Source: UBA2882 sp964619485 (lineage in GTDB: Bacteria > Bacillota > Clostridia > Lachnospirales > Lachnospiraceae). From it: DNA of 64,000 bases. The notes beneath the pieces are model-generated. The model had not been told where the DNA came from. It did no database searches and worked only from the letters and a program-made list of their open reading frames with translations. Of the stretch, positions 35,428 to 43,204 are shown one piece after another. The DNA is taken from contig CAZUCI010000001.1 in NCBI GenBank assembly GCA_964619485.1, positions 1 through 64,000 on the forward strand, written 5' to 3'. Position numbers and translations under genes: made by a program. Numbering within the stretch: position 1 is the stretch's first letter; the number at the start of each line of letters is the position of its first letter.

Positions 35428-36345
35428 CGTTGTAATCGGTGCATAATTAATATCAACCTTGATATCCTGTCCGTAGTTTCCAAAGGATTTTCCAAAGATG
35501 GTCAGTCCGCCGATATGTTCCGCGTCTTCATCCACTGACATGCGGAATCGCATGGAGCTGGTGTGATCCAGATTGAAGTCGTCGATGCACACATCGGAAA
35601 TCTGCAGCCCGTCAATATAGGTTCCGCGATGGTTGATCATCAGAAGCTTTAGCAGACCATACTGATTCCAGTTTGGGAACCACCAGTCTGGGGTAAAAAT
35701 ACCCTGAACATCACCAAAATCACCGGGAGAGGTCCATTTTCCAAGATAAACATTATTCAGATAGAAGGAAATATCAGAGGGCCAGTTGTTATTGATGCCG
35801 GGTGCCTCAGAACTCAATTCTGCAGAAATCATGATTCTGGTGATGGACTGGGTATGAGGAACAAAGTTTGGAATCATATACTCCACGTATCCCTTGGTAA
35901 ACCATAGAATGTCGGCGTCGTATCTATCCGGATGGGCAAAATAGCGGGTGTCATCAACCTCGCCAATCAGCTTCTGTGCAGAGGCGAGCCCACAGGTCGG
36001 ATAAACCTGATAATCGCTGTAGTGCCCAATTTTTAACTCGGTGGAGTAAACATTATCATTGGGGGTCTGAGATTCAATATCAATCAGAATTTTGTCCAGG
36101 TGAAGAGAACAGATCTTCTGGTTCCCGTGACCGGCGGACTCGTTGGAAATGGATAAAACACCGCAGGATTCCAGCTTCTTAATATGACTGGTCAGAGCAC
36201 CGTTTGTAATGTTGAGCTTGCTGGCAAGCTCGTTCATATTCATGCTTTTGTTAGCCAGCAGTAACTTGATAATTTCGATGCGGACCTCAGAACCAAGGGC
36301 CTTAAAAAGTTCTAATCCATCATCTAAGGATTCGATATGCAGCAT
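35425..36345 (-). CDS. ArsR-type winged-helix regulator with a large C-terminal domain
   Basis: Residues about 5-75 form an ArsR/SmtB-like winged helix (LFKALGSEVRIEIIKLLL, MNELASKLNITNGALTSHIKKLE). Residues about 95-306 are a beta-rich domain with many aromatics (TPDWWFPNWNQYG, ISFYLNNVYLGKW). It looks like a carbohydrate-binding jelly roll and not a metal site; no CxC metal motif is present. The reading frame begins at GTG 36357, but ATG 36345 has AAGGGTGG 8 nt before it and is preferred. It is convergent with the arabinan operon, so regulation of that operon by an arabinose-derived ligand is inferred. A good promoter and an A/T-rich half-site lie upstream. Confidence 0.75.
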   Translation of the reverse strand: MLHIESLDDGLELFKALGSEVRIEIIKLLLANKSMNMNELASKLNITNGALTSHIKKLESCGVLSISNESAGHGNQKICSLHLDKILIDIESQTPNDNVYSTELKIGHYSDYQVYPTCGLASAQKLIGEVDDTRYFAHPDRYDADILWFTKGYVEYMIPNFVPHTQSITRIMISAELSSEAPGINNNWPSDISFYLNNVYLGKWTSPGDFGDVQGIFTPDWWFPNWNQYGLLKLLMINHRGTYIDGLQISDVCIDDFNLDHTSSMRFRMSVDEDAEHIGGLTIFGKSFGNYGQDIKVDINYAPITT

Positions 36346-36365
36346 AGCTTTTGCCACCCTTCATT

Positions 36366-36373
36366 TATTTTAG
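36366..36373. promoter_or_regulatory. Candidate operator half-site in the regulator leader
   Basis: TATTTTAG matches one half of the palindrome at 24770-24783. It lies between the regulator promoter and its start codon, where binding would allow autoregulation. Confidence 0.3.
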
Positions 36374-36398
36374 AAGAAATTAATTTATTTTACTATTT

Positions 36399-36427
36399 AG
36401 TATAACTTGCATCATGTAAAGCGTCAA
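36399..36427 (-). promoter_or_regulatory. Promoter of the ArsR-type regulator
   Basis: On the minus strand, TTGACG (36427-36422), a 17-nt spacer and TATACT (36404-36399). The -35 hexamer is the same as that of the arabinan operon. A palindrome TACTATTTAGTA (36391-36402) overlaps the -10. Confidence 0.65.
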
Positions 36428-36521
36428 TTGAAAAAAGTATTCTTATTGAAAAAGCATGTAAAAGGACTTATAATTAAAGAAAATTATTAGCACGAAAACC
36501 CAAAATGTGAGGGTGACGGTT

Positions 36522-38537
36522 ATGGATAAAAAAGTAGAGGAAAAAATAAAATTGAAGGATAACAGGATCAGCAGACTGGTCAGAGAAGCCGGAATGATTT
36601 ATTTCGAGTATGACCCTGTCAGCCATATTGCCGCCAGACCTGGAAATGTGATTGCAGATGGAATGCCTGACATATTGGAAAATTACCCGGAATGTGTCAT
36701 TGAACGGACGATCAAGGACCCGCTGCAGGCAGATATTTTCAGGCGTGCTTTTCGTGCCATGGATGAGGGCAGCTCACACGAAGCCTTCGAGGTAGAAATC
36801 CACATGAATGATGGTGTGTACTGGTTTTCCTATCGGCTTGTCAAATCACAGGCTGACAGGAAGGTGGTGTGCATTGCGTCGGATGTCACAGACAGACATA
36901 TGCATAATGCGCTGGAAAAATTGATTTTGCAGGAGCAGTTTGAGTCAATCTGTCTGATTGATACGCTTGAGGGAACCTTTCATTCGATTTATATGAAGCA
37001 GGGAAATTTTCCGGAGGCAGAGGTGCAGTACAATTATGCTGAAGGCTGCAGGCAGTCGGCACAGCTGTTTGTGGAAAAAACAGAGCATGGCGTTTTTATG
37101 GAAAAGGCTTCTATTGCCACGATACAGAGCAAACTGGCAACGGAGAAAAAATACAGCTTTATTGTCAACGGCTTTGATAAATATGGAAATAAACAGCTGC
37201 ACCAGTACAGCTATCAGTATCTGGATCAGAGAAGGTGTATGGTTCTGGCAACGCTTGAGGATGTGACCAGAATTACGGATCATGATGTGCTGACAGGAGA
37301 ATTTAACCGGAATGGTTTCAATCGCTATGTGGCAGATTATCTGGAGCATTGTGAAGACAGGACAAGGTATGCAATTCTTTTCTTTGACATTAAGGGGTTT
37401 AAGGCAATCAACGAGCTTCTCGGGCTGGAGGGTGGAGATGCAGTTTTAAAGGAAACGGCTATTGCCCTGCGGGACAGCTTTTTACAACCAATTGCAATCA
37501 GCCGGCTGGAAGCAGATCATTTCGCTGTTTTTATTGATCAGTGTAATCTTGATTTTGAACAGATTTCCAGACAATGCAGCAGTAGAACGACAGTGAATGG
37601 CAAGTCAATCCATTATTATGGAAGATGCGGGGTCTACCCACTCAATGAGCATCACCACCATGTCAGTGGCATGTGTGACCGGGCAAGACTGGCAAATGAA
37701 TATATCGAGGATGATTATGTAAAGCCCTATGCAATCTATAACGACGAAATGCATAAAAGGTTTATGAAGAACAGAGAGCTTCTGAACGAATTGGAGCATG
37801 GAATTAAAAATGAAGAATTTGAAGTATACTATCAGCCAATCTATGATGCTGATTCAGAGGAAATCATATCCGCAGAGGCGCTGGTCAGATGGATTCATCC
37901 AGAGTATGGAATGATTCCGCCGGGAGACTTTATCACTACCTTTGAGGAGACTGGGCATATCTCCCAGCTGGATGCACTGGTGGAGAATCAGGTTAAGGAT
38001 TTTATAGTTGAGAGAGTGCGCTCTGGTAAAAAAATGATACCAGTGGCAATTAATCTTTCCAGAATGGATTTTTATGATATTTCCTTTATGGAAAAAATAC
38101 TGTGGGACATAAGAGAAATCAGGGAGCTGGATCAATTTTGCAGGCTCGAGATTACGGAATCTGCCTACTCTGCACTGATTGATAATGCGGAAAATTATAT
38201 TAAGGCATTCAAGGAGGCCGGAGTGAAAATCCTGCTGGATGACTTCGGAAGTGGCTACTCCTCCTTCAGTACAATCAGAGAATTTGATTTCGATATCTTA
38301 AAGCTGGATATTGGATTTATCCAGATGATTGGAAAGAGTGAGAAGGTAGAGGGAATTATCCAGAGTATTATTACGATGGCAAAGCTGTTAAAGCTCAAGG
38401 TGGTCGCCGAGGGCGTGGAAACCAGAGAGCAAAAGGAGTTTTTACAGAAATGGTCATGCGATTATTTTCAGGGCTACCTTTACTCAAAGCCATTGCCTAA
38501 GGAGGAGTTTACCAGCCTCCTGGACCAGAACCTATAG
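36522..38537 (+). CDS. PAS - degenerate GGDEF - EAL c-di-GMP phosphodiesterase
   Basis: This is a 671-residue cytoplasmic protein. An N-terminal PAS-like region (about 10-125, VYWFSYRLV...SDVTDR) and a second sensory segment are followed by a GGDEF fold (about 255-415) starting DHDVLTGEFNRNGF. Its active loop reads SRLEADHFAVF instead of GGDEF, so cyclase activity is lost. The EAL domain (about 425-670) has every expected catalytic element: EALVRW (about 452), INLSR, EITES, LLDDFGSGYSS, LKLDIGF, AEGVET and QGYLYSKP. It should be an active phosphodiesterase. ATG 36522 is preferred over GTG 36507 because GAGGGTGA lies 5-6 nt upstream of it. Confidence 0.88.
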   Translation: MDKKVEEKIKLKDNRISRLVREAGMIYFEYDPVSHIAARPGNVIADGMPDILENYPECVIERTIKDPLQADIFRRAFRAMDEGSSHEAFEVEIHMNDGVYWFSYRLVKSQADRKVVCIASDVTDRHMHNALEKLILQEQFESICLIDTLEGTFHSIYMKQGNFPEAEVQYNYAEGCRQSAQLFVEKTEHGVFMEKASIATIQSKLATEKKYSFIVNGFDKYGNKQLHQYSYQYLDQRRCMVLATLEDVTRITDHDVLTGEFNRNGFNRYVADYLEHCEDRTRYAILFFDIKGFKAINELLGLEGGDAVLKETAIALRDSFLQPIAISRLEADHFAVFIDQCNLDFEQISRQCSSRTTVNGKSIHYYGRCGVYPLNEHHHHVSGMCDRARLANEYIEDDYVKPYAIYNDEMHKRFMKNRELLNELEHGIKNEEFEVYYQPIYDADSEEIISAEALVRWIHPEYGMIPPGDFITTFEETGHISQLDALVENQVKDFIVERVRSGKKMIPVAINLSRMDFYDISFMEKILWDIREIRELDQFCRLEITESAYSALIDNAENYIKAFKEAGVKILLDDFGSGYSSFSTIREFDFDILKLDIGFIQMIGKSEKVEGIIQSIITMAKLLKLKVVAEGVETREQKEFLQKWSCDYFQGYLYSKPLPKEEFTSLLDQNL

Positions 38538-38710
38538 GAAGCCTTCGCAGGGCAGGGTGGAAATGCGATATACCTTCGTAAGGCAGGATTAAGGCAGGGT
38601 GAAGTAGCAGCAGAGGATAATGAGGAGGATTTGTCGCTGTTTCATCCTGTGGTTTTCAAGTGTTTTAATATTTTTTGTCAGTGTTTTCGGGCCTTTTCGG
38701 ATGTTTCAAT

Positions 38711-38770
38711 TTTTCTCAAATTTTTCTCTCAAATTTTCTCTTAAATTTTCTCTTAAATTTTCTATTAAAT
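38711..38770. repeat. 12-nt T-rich tandem repeat, five copies
   Basis: Successive copies of TTTTCTCTTAAA-like units lie about 170 nt after the phosphodiesterase gene. Substitutions are few. Confidence 0.65.
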
Positions 38771-38871
38771 TTCCAATTTAATACTGACAAAATAACAAAA
38801 AAGAGATATACTATTTCAAATGTTATTTCAAACATAGAACAATTCGAAATGTTCTATAGCACAACTTCTAT

Positions 38872-38897
38872 AGCACAACTTCTGTTGTGCTGGTTTT
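38872..38897 (+). terminator. Terminator-like hairpin AGCACAAC/GTTGTGCT
   Basis: A perfect 8-bp stem with a TTCT loop is followed by GGTTTTTA. A second copy of the left arm (AGCACAACTTCTAT) stands just upstream at 38858. It lies about 330 nt after the nearest gene, so an unannotated transcript may end here. Confidence 0.5.
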
Positions 38898-39082
38898 TAT
38901 CATTTAAAGTCTATTTTTTAACAATTCATTAGTCTTTTACTAATCCCATCAACAAATTTCAAACATTTTTCTTAAACTAAGGCAAATTTTTGATTCCTTT
39001 AAAATTTGCCCTATTAAAAATTTGAGTTTACGCCCTAAAACAGGGGATTTTGCAGCAATTATTAGAGTGCCAAAAAACTGAA

Positions 39083-39265
39083 ACATGCAAAATATAGCTT
39101 GCTTAAATAATTGCATGTATTTTTGGGGGAAAAAGGAGTCAATTTACATGCAAAAATGCGCCAGGAGCTATTTTTGCATGTTATTTGGAAAGAAAAGTAG
39201 CGAAGGAGGTCTGAAAATCAAAGAAAAACACGGGCAAAATATTGTATACATTAATTTTTGCATGT
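39083..39265. repeat. Inverted-repeat array with ACATGCAA/TTGCATGT arms (copy 1)
   Basis: Arms lie at 39083-39090 (ACATGCAA) with 39111-39118 (TTGCATGT), at 39146-39156 (ACATGCAAAAA) with 39171-39181 (TTTTTGCATGT), and a lone TTTTTGCATGT at 39255-39265. The loops are unrelated. The same arms form an array at 53958-54114. Confidence 0.75.
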
Positions 39266-39290
39266 CGTGCAATTAGGCATCGCTCAGGCT

Positions 39291-39490
39291 CAAGCGGCAA
39301 GTAGCAATCAAATGCCAAATAACAATCAAGCGGCAAGCAGCAATCAAATGCCAAATAACAATCAAGCAGCAAGCAGCAATCAAATGCCAAATAATAATCA
39401 AGCGGCAAGTAGCAATCAAATGCCAAATAACAATCAAGCGGCAAGCAGCAATCAAATGCCAAATAACAATCAAGCGGCAAATAACAATCA
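39291..39490. repeat. 36-nt tandem repeat, five full copies plus a partial
   Basis: Units of CAAGCGGCAAGCAGCAATCA + AATGCCAAATAACAAT start at 39291, 39327, 39363, 39399 and 39435. They have no spacers. The length is a multiple of three and the frame is open (NQAASSNQMPNN repeats), but there is no ATG or RBS. Confidence 0.85.
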
Positions 39491-39543
39491 AACACCAAGC
39501 ACCACTTAGACTTAAAATTCAATATGAAAGAAAGGAAGCATTT

Positions 39544-40341
39544 ATGCAGAGAGAATTACAGGAACAGTTGATTTTAATGAAGAAAAACATGGACGAGCTG
39601 GCAGACAGGGCAGAAAAATTTCTTAGCACTGCACCAGAGGGGGTTCTGAGGGTAAACCAGACTGGCAAATCGTTTCAGTATTATGTCAGAAACAATCCAA
39701 AGGATACCCATGGAAAATATATTTCCAAGGAACAGAAAATTTATATTCAACAGCTTGCCCAAAAGGAATATGCAAAACGTGTTCTTACGGCAGCAAGGAA
39801 AAATGGGGCAAGTATTCAACAGTTCCTGAATGGTTATCAGGAGGAACGGATAGATAAAATTCTTGATAAGTTTCAGGGGCAGAAGAGAGAATTGATTGTT
39901 CCCTATATTTTGACAAATGAAGAATATGCAGATAAATGGCAGCAGGAGAGCATCATGACCAGGAATGATTTACCCAGGGAGAATCAAATTTTCACGGAGA
40001 AGGGTGAGGTGGTAAGATCCAAATCGGAGAAGATACTTGCTGATAAATTCAAGCTGGAAAATATTCCATACCATTATGAAAAAGAACTGTATTTACGAGG
40101 CTATGGCAAGGTTTATCCCGATTTTATTTTATTGAATAAAAGAACCAGAAAAGAATTCCTGTGGGAACATTTAGGCAGAATGGATGATCCGAATTATTGC
40201 GAAAAGGCTATTAAAAAGCTGGAGCTAATGCAGAAAAATGGCATTATCCCAGGTAAGCATCTGCTGCTAACCTATGAGACAAGCGCACATCCTTTAAATA
40301 TGAAAATCGTTGAGCAGTTAATCAAAGAATTTTTGTTGTAA
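39544..40341 (+). CDS. PD-(D/E)XK nuclease-like protein, uncharacterised
   Basis: This is a 265-residue soluble protein. The N-terminal 130 residues are charged and helical, starting with a coiled-coil-like MQRELQEQLILMKKNMDEL. The C-terminal part has the order expected of a PD-(D/E)XK nuclease fold: Glu in VRSKSEKILADKF, Asp in YGKVYPDFILLN and EFLWEH, followed by a helix (KAIKKLELMQKNG). No named family was recognised, and catalytic activity is an inference from these three motifs. RBS AAAGGAAGC lies before ATG 39544. It follows the 36-nt repeat array and stands alone. Confidence 0.6.
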   Translation: MQRELQEQLILMKKNMDELADRAEKFLSTAPEGVLRVNQTGKSFQYYVRNNPKDTHGKYISKEQKIYIQQLAQKEYAKRVLTAARKNGASIQQFLNGYQEERIDKILDKFQGQKRELIVPYILTNEEYADKWQQESIMTRNDLPRENQIFTEKGEVVRSKSEKILADKFKLENIPYHYEKELYLRGYGKVYPDFILLNKRTRKEFLWEHLGRMDDPNYCEKAIKKLELMQKNGIIPGKHLLLTYETSAHPLNMKIVEQLIKEFLL

Positions 40342-40435
40342 AAAATTCCAATTAGACGTCAATTAAAATTGAACTTGACAGTGTAAAGATTGAGTGATAC
40401 CATCAATGCATCTAGACAGCGTAAAGATGCCGCGA

Positions 40436-40491
40436 GAGAAATCAAGCAACAGAAATCAAGCAAGAGAAATCAAGCAAGAGAAATCAGGCAA
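40436..40491. repeat. 14-nt tandem repeat, four copies, within a longer degenerate array
   Basis: Four copies of GAGAAATCAAGCAA run without spacers. A looser GGCAGTCAGAC-type repeat continues to about 40580, just before the RBS of the hydrolase gene. Confidence 0.7.
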
Positions 40492-40626
40492 GGTCAGTCA
40501 GACAAGGGCAGTCAGAATGGACAGCCTGAAAGGGCAGTCAGACAACACAGACGAAAAGACAGTCAGAAAAAGTCAGCCAGATAAGACAGCCCAAAAGTGC
40601 AGCGTGGCAAAAGGGAGAAAGATGTT

Positions 40627-41742
40627 ATGAAAGAAAGGAAGATTTTAAGGATGGGAACTTTTATTTTAGCTTTAATTGTGATTTTGGCAGCGTTGGTACT
40701 GCTGGCCTGGAGCTTGATAAGCAGCGGAAGAATCAGGGAATATAAGGATGAAACGGGAAATGTGTTAGAGGGAAGTATCAGTGAAAAAATCAAGGTAGAT
40801 ATTAATGGTGCCTCAAATGGACTTTTTATTAATGGAAAGGATTTGAATAATCCGGTACTTTTATTTATTTCAAGCGGACCTGGAACGGATGATTATTTTT
40901 TAAATGAAAAATATCCTGATATGCATTTGGAGGATGAATTTACAGTTTGCTACTGGGATTACAAAGGCATGGGAATTGTGTACGATAAAGAGCTTGACCC
41001 GGAAACCATCGATATGGACACATTGGTGCAGGATACAGGGGCAGTTACCGAATATTTAAAAAAGCGGTTTGGACAGGAAAAGATTTTCCTGATGGCATTT
41101 TCCGGTGGAACCAATATTGCACTGCAGACAATATCAAAATATCCTGATAATTACCGGGCATATATTGGTATGGCGCAGAAGGTATGTGAGGGAGAAGACA
41201 ATGACACTCTGATGTATAATTTTATGAAGGATACTTTTTCAGAGAGACAGGATGAGCGGCGGCTGAAACGGTTAGAACAGCTTGTGGATAAAAAGGAAAA
41301 CGGACAGGTGGTATGTCATGACTGGTATGACTTTGTCATGCTTTTACATGAAGCCGGTGGCGGAACAACAATGAATGAAACAGAATTCAAGGGAATAGAT
41401 ATCCCCATTATGCTTGCACATTGCTATACGATCAAAGAGAAAATTGACTTTATTAAGGGAATGAAAATGTATCGGAAAACAGCCCTGAGCAGGGAGCTTC
41501 AGAATATTGATTACAGAAAGGGAAACACCAAATATGAAATTCCCATGTATTTTTTAAGCGGAGACCACGATTTTAACTGCCCATGGCCGTTGGTCCGTGA
41601 TTTTTGTGATATGATAGAGGCACCGGACAAAGGCTTTTATCTCATTGAGGATGCGGCTCACAGCCCATTGTGGGAGCAGCAGGAGGAAAGCTTCCGGGTA
41701 CTTGTGGAAATTAAAGATAAAACGATGCGAGAATCAGATTGA
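40627..41742 (+). CDS. Membrane-anchored alpha/beta hydrolase
   Basis: This 371-residue protein has one N-terminal helix (about 10-32) and a hydrolase fold. The oxyanion region is LLFISSGPGTDDYF and the nucleophile elbow is MAFSGGTN, where Ser stands in a less usual AFSGG in place of GxSxG. The acid is in SGDHDFNCPW and the histidine in DAAHSPLW. It resembles proline-iminopeptidase-like hydrolases by its HGGPG-like GPGT; the substrate is unknown. ATG 40627 has GGGAGAAAG before it. A TetR regulator follows after 18 nt, and the two are probably one operon. Confidence 0.8.
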   Translation: MKERKILRMGTFILALIVILAALVLLAWSLISSGRIREYKDETGNVLEGSISEKIKVDINGASNGLFINGKDLNNPVLLFISSGPGTDDYFLNEKYPDMHLEDEFTVCYWDYKGMGIVYDKELDPETIDMDTLVQDTGAVTEYLKKRFGQEKIFLMAFSGGTNIALQTISKYPDNYRAYIGMAQKVCEGEDNDTLMYNFMKDTFSERQDERRLKRLEQLVDKKENGQVVCHDWYDFVMLLHEAGGGTTMNETEFKGIDIPIMLAHCYTIKEKIDFIKGMKMYRKTALSRELQNIDYRKGNTKYEIPMYFLSGDHDFNCPWPLVRDFCDMIEAPDKGFYLIEDAAHSPLWEQQEESFRVLVEIKDKTMRESD

Positions 41743-41760
41743 ACAAAGTGGAGGCAATAG

Positions 41761-42342
41761 ATGGCAGATCAATATCATCATGGGAATCTCAAGCAGGACT
41801 TGATTGATCATGGAGTAAAAATTATCAATAAGGATGGAGAGCAGGCACTTTCGCTCAGAAAGGTTGCAGCAGCCTGTAAGGTATCACACGCAGCTCCCTA
41901 TGCACATTTTAAGGATAAGGAGGAGCTTCTGGAAGCCATCAAGGCATCTGTTACCGATCAGTTTTCCAATTACCTGAGGGAATCGGTAGAGAAAATGGCC
42001 GGAGGGAGTGCTGAGGCAGCAATCCTGGAAATGGGAAAAAGCTATATCAGATTTTTTATCGAGCATCAGGATTATTTTAAATTTCTTTTTTTTAATCAGA
42101 AAATTACTGTGCATTTGATTGCAGGAAAAGAGTATGAGGAGGATTACCCACCTTATCGTATGCTGAAGCGCCTGTTTGAACAGTATCTTCAGGAGAGCGG
42201 GAGCACACTTTCGGACGAGCAGAAGGAGATTGAGCTGATTAAGCTGTGGTCGACGGTGCAGGGGGTCGCATCACTTGTCTGCATGGAAAATGTCGTTACA
42301 AAGAAATCCTGGGAAGCATATCTTGATGACATTCTGCATTAA
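41761..42342 (+). CDS. TetR-family regulator
   Basis: This 193-residue protein has an N-terminal helix-turn-helix (about 10-60: ALSLRKVAAACKVSHAAPYAHFKDKEELL marks the region) preceded by YHHGNLKQDLI, typical of the TetR subgroup with a WHG-type C-terminal domain. The C-terminal ligand domain is helical (IRFFIEHQDYFKFLFF). It probably controls the hydrolase gene 18 nt upstream. The ligand is unknown. Confidence 0.85.
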   Translation: MADQYHHGNLKQDLIDHGVKIINKDGEQALSLRKVAAACKVSHAAPYAHFKDKEELLEAIKASVTDQFSNYLRESVEKMAGGSAEAAILEMGKSYIRFFIEHQDYFKFLFFNQKITVHLIAGKEYEEDYPPYRMLKRLFEQYLQESGSTLSDEQKEIELIKLWSTVQGVASLVCMENVVTKKSWEAYLDDILH

Positions 42343-42392
42343 AAAAGATATGATAGAGATGTAACGGGCAGGTGGTTACAAAGGAGGATACA

Positions 42393-43091
42393 ATGAGCAT
42401 AGGGAGAACGACGGACATGCAGGAGACTTCAACAGGGGATTTACCGGATGCTAAGGAAGAAATTTTACATAATCAGGATTTAAGAGAACGCATTTTTTCG
42501 GAAGACTATATGTATGCCTTTGTAAGGAATGCAGCACTATCCCGCGGATACACGATGGCATTGGCGGCACTTCCTTATATGAAGGAACACCATGAGGGAC
42601 AGTACCGCAATGGACAGGCTCAGGTTCCATATATCAACCATCCACTTATGATGGCGTGTCATGCCCTGGCAATGGATATTGCAGATGATCAGCTTTTGAC
42701 AATATTATTGCTCCATGATGTGTGTGAGGACTGTGGAGTGAAGGCGAAAGAGCTTCCCTTTGATGAAACGGTAAAAGTGGCAGTTGGAGCATTAACACAT
42801 GTGAAAAGCCAGGCACTTTCCAGGGAAGAGGATTTAAAAAAATATTATGGCAATATACAGGAAAACAAATATGCCTCCATTGCAAAGCTGATAGATCGCT
42901 GCAATAATGTTTCCCTTATGGCAATGGGTTTTACCAGGCAAAGAATGCAAAGATATATTATAGAAACAGAGACGTATGTGCTGCCTCTTGTGGATAAAGT
43001 ACGAAACGAAGTGCCGGAGTATTACAATGCGGCCTTTTTGCTGAAATATCAGATGATGAGTGTTTTGGAAAGTTTGAAGAGGGTGCTATAA
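42393..43091 (+). CDS. HD-domain phosphohydrolase, SpoT/small alarmone hydrolase-like
   Basis: This 232-residue single-domain HD protein has YINHPLMMACHAL, the metal-binding LLHDVCEDC, and the late DRCNN motif in AKLIDRCNNVSLM. This order of H...HD...D matches (p)ppGpp hydrolase domains of the RelA/SpoT and MESH1 type. No synthetase, TGS or ACT domain is present. The substrate is inferred; other nucleotide pyrophosphates are possible. ATG 42393 is chosen because AAAGGAGGATACA precedes it; GTG 42372 has no RBS. Confidence 0.75.
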   Translation: MSIGRTTDMQETSTGDLPDAKEEILHNQDLRERIFSEDYMYAFVRNAALSRGYTMALAALPYMKEHHEGQYRNGQAQVPYINHPLMMACHALAMDIADDQLLTILLLHDVCEDCGVKAKELPFDETVKVAVGALTHVKSQALSREEDLKKYYGNIQENKYASIAKLIDRCNNVSLMAMGFTRQRMQRYIIETETYVLPLVDKVRNEVPEYYNAAFLLKYQMMSVLESLKRVL

Positions 43092-43204
43092 AAAAGAGAG
43101 AAAATTGATGAAAAATAGCTGAAATGTAGACAACATTATTATATGATATTTAAATATTCTTAAGGAAATCAAATGATTGATAAAGTGAGTGGGAGGAAAT
43201 CACA

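Larger units (their letters stand above)
38538..39543. other. Gene-free region of about 1 kb with repeats and hairpins
   Basis: No credible gene. It contains a 12-nt tandem array, a terminator-like hairpin, inverted repeats with ACATGCAA arms, and a 36-nt tandem array. A GAAGGAGG ribosome-site look-alike at 39199-39206 has no start codon at a suitable distance. Confidence 0.65.

Noticed and set aside
39085..39276. Small Cys-rich protein over the ACATGCAA array
   Set aside because: It is a chance frame through inverted repeats without an RBS.
39291..39490. 36-nt direct repeats as a CRISPR array
   Set aside because: The copies abut one another with no spacers and there are no cas genes nearby.
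39258..39509. Asn/Gln-rich repeat protein encoded by the 36-nt array
   Set aside because: No ATG, no RBS, and the only start (TTG) lies in a hairpin arm; open frame follows from the repeat length.
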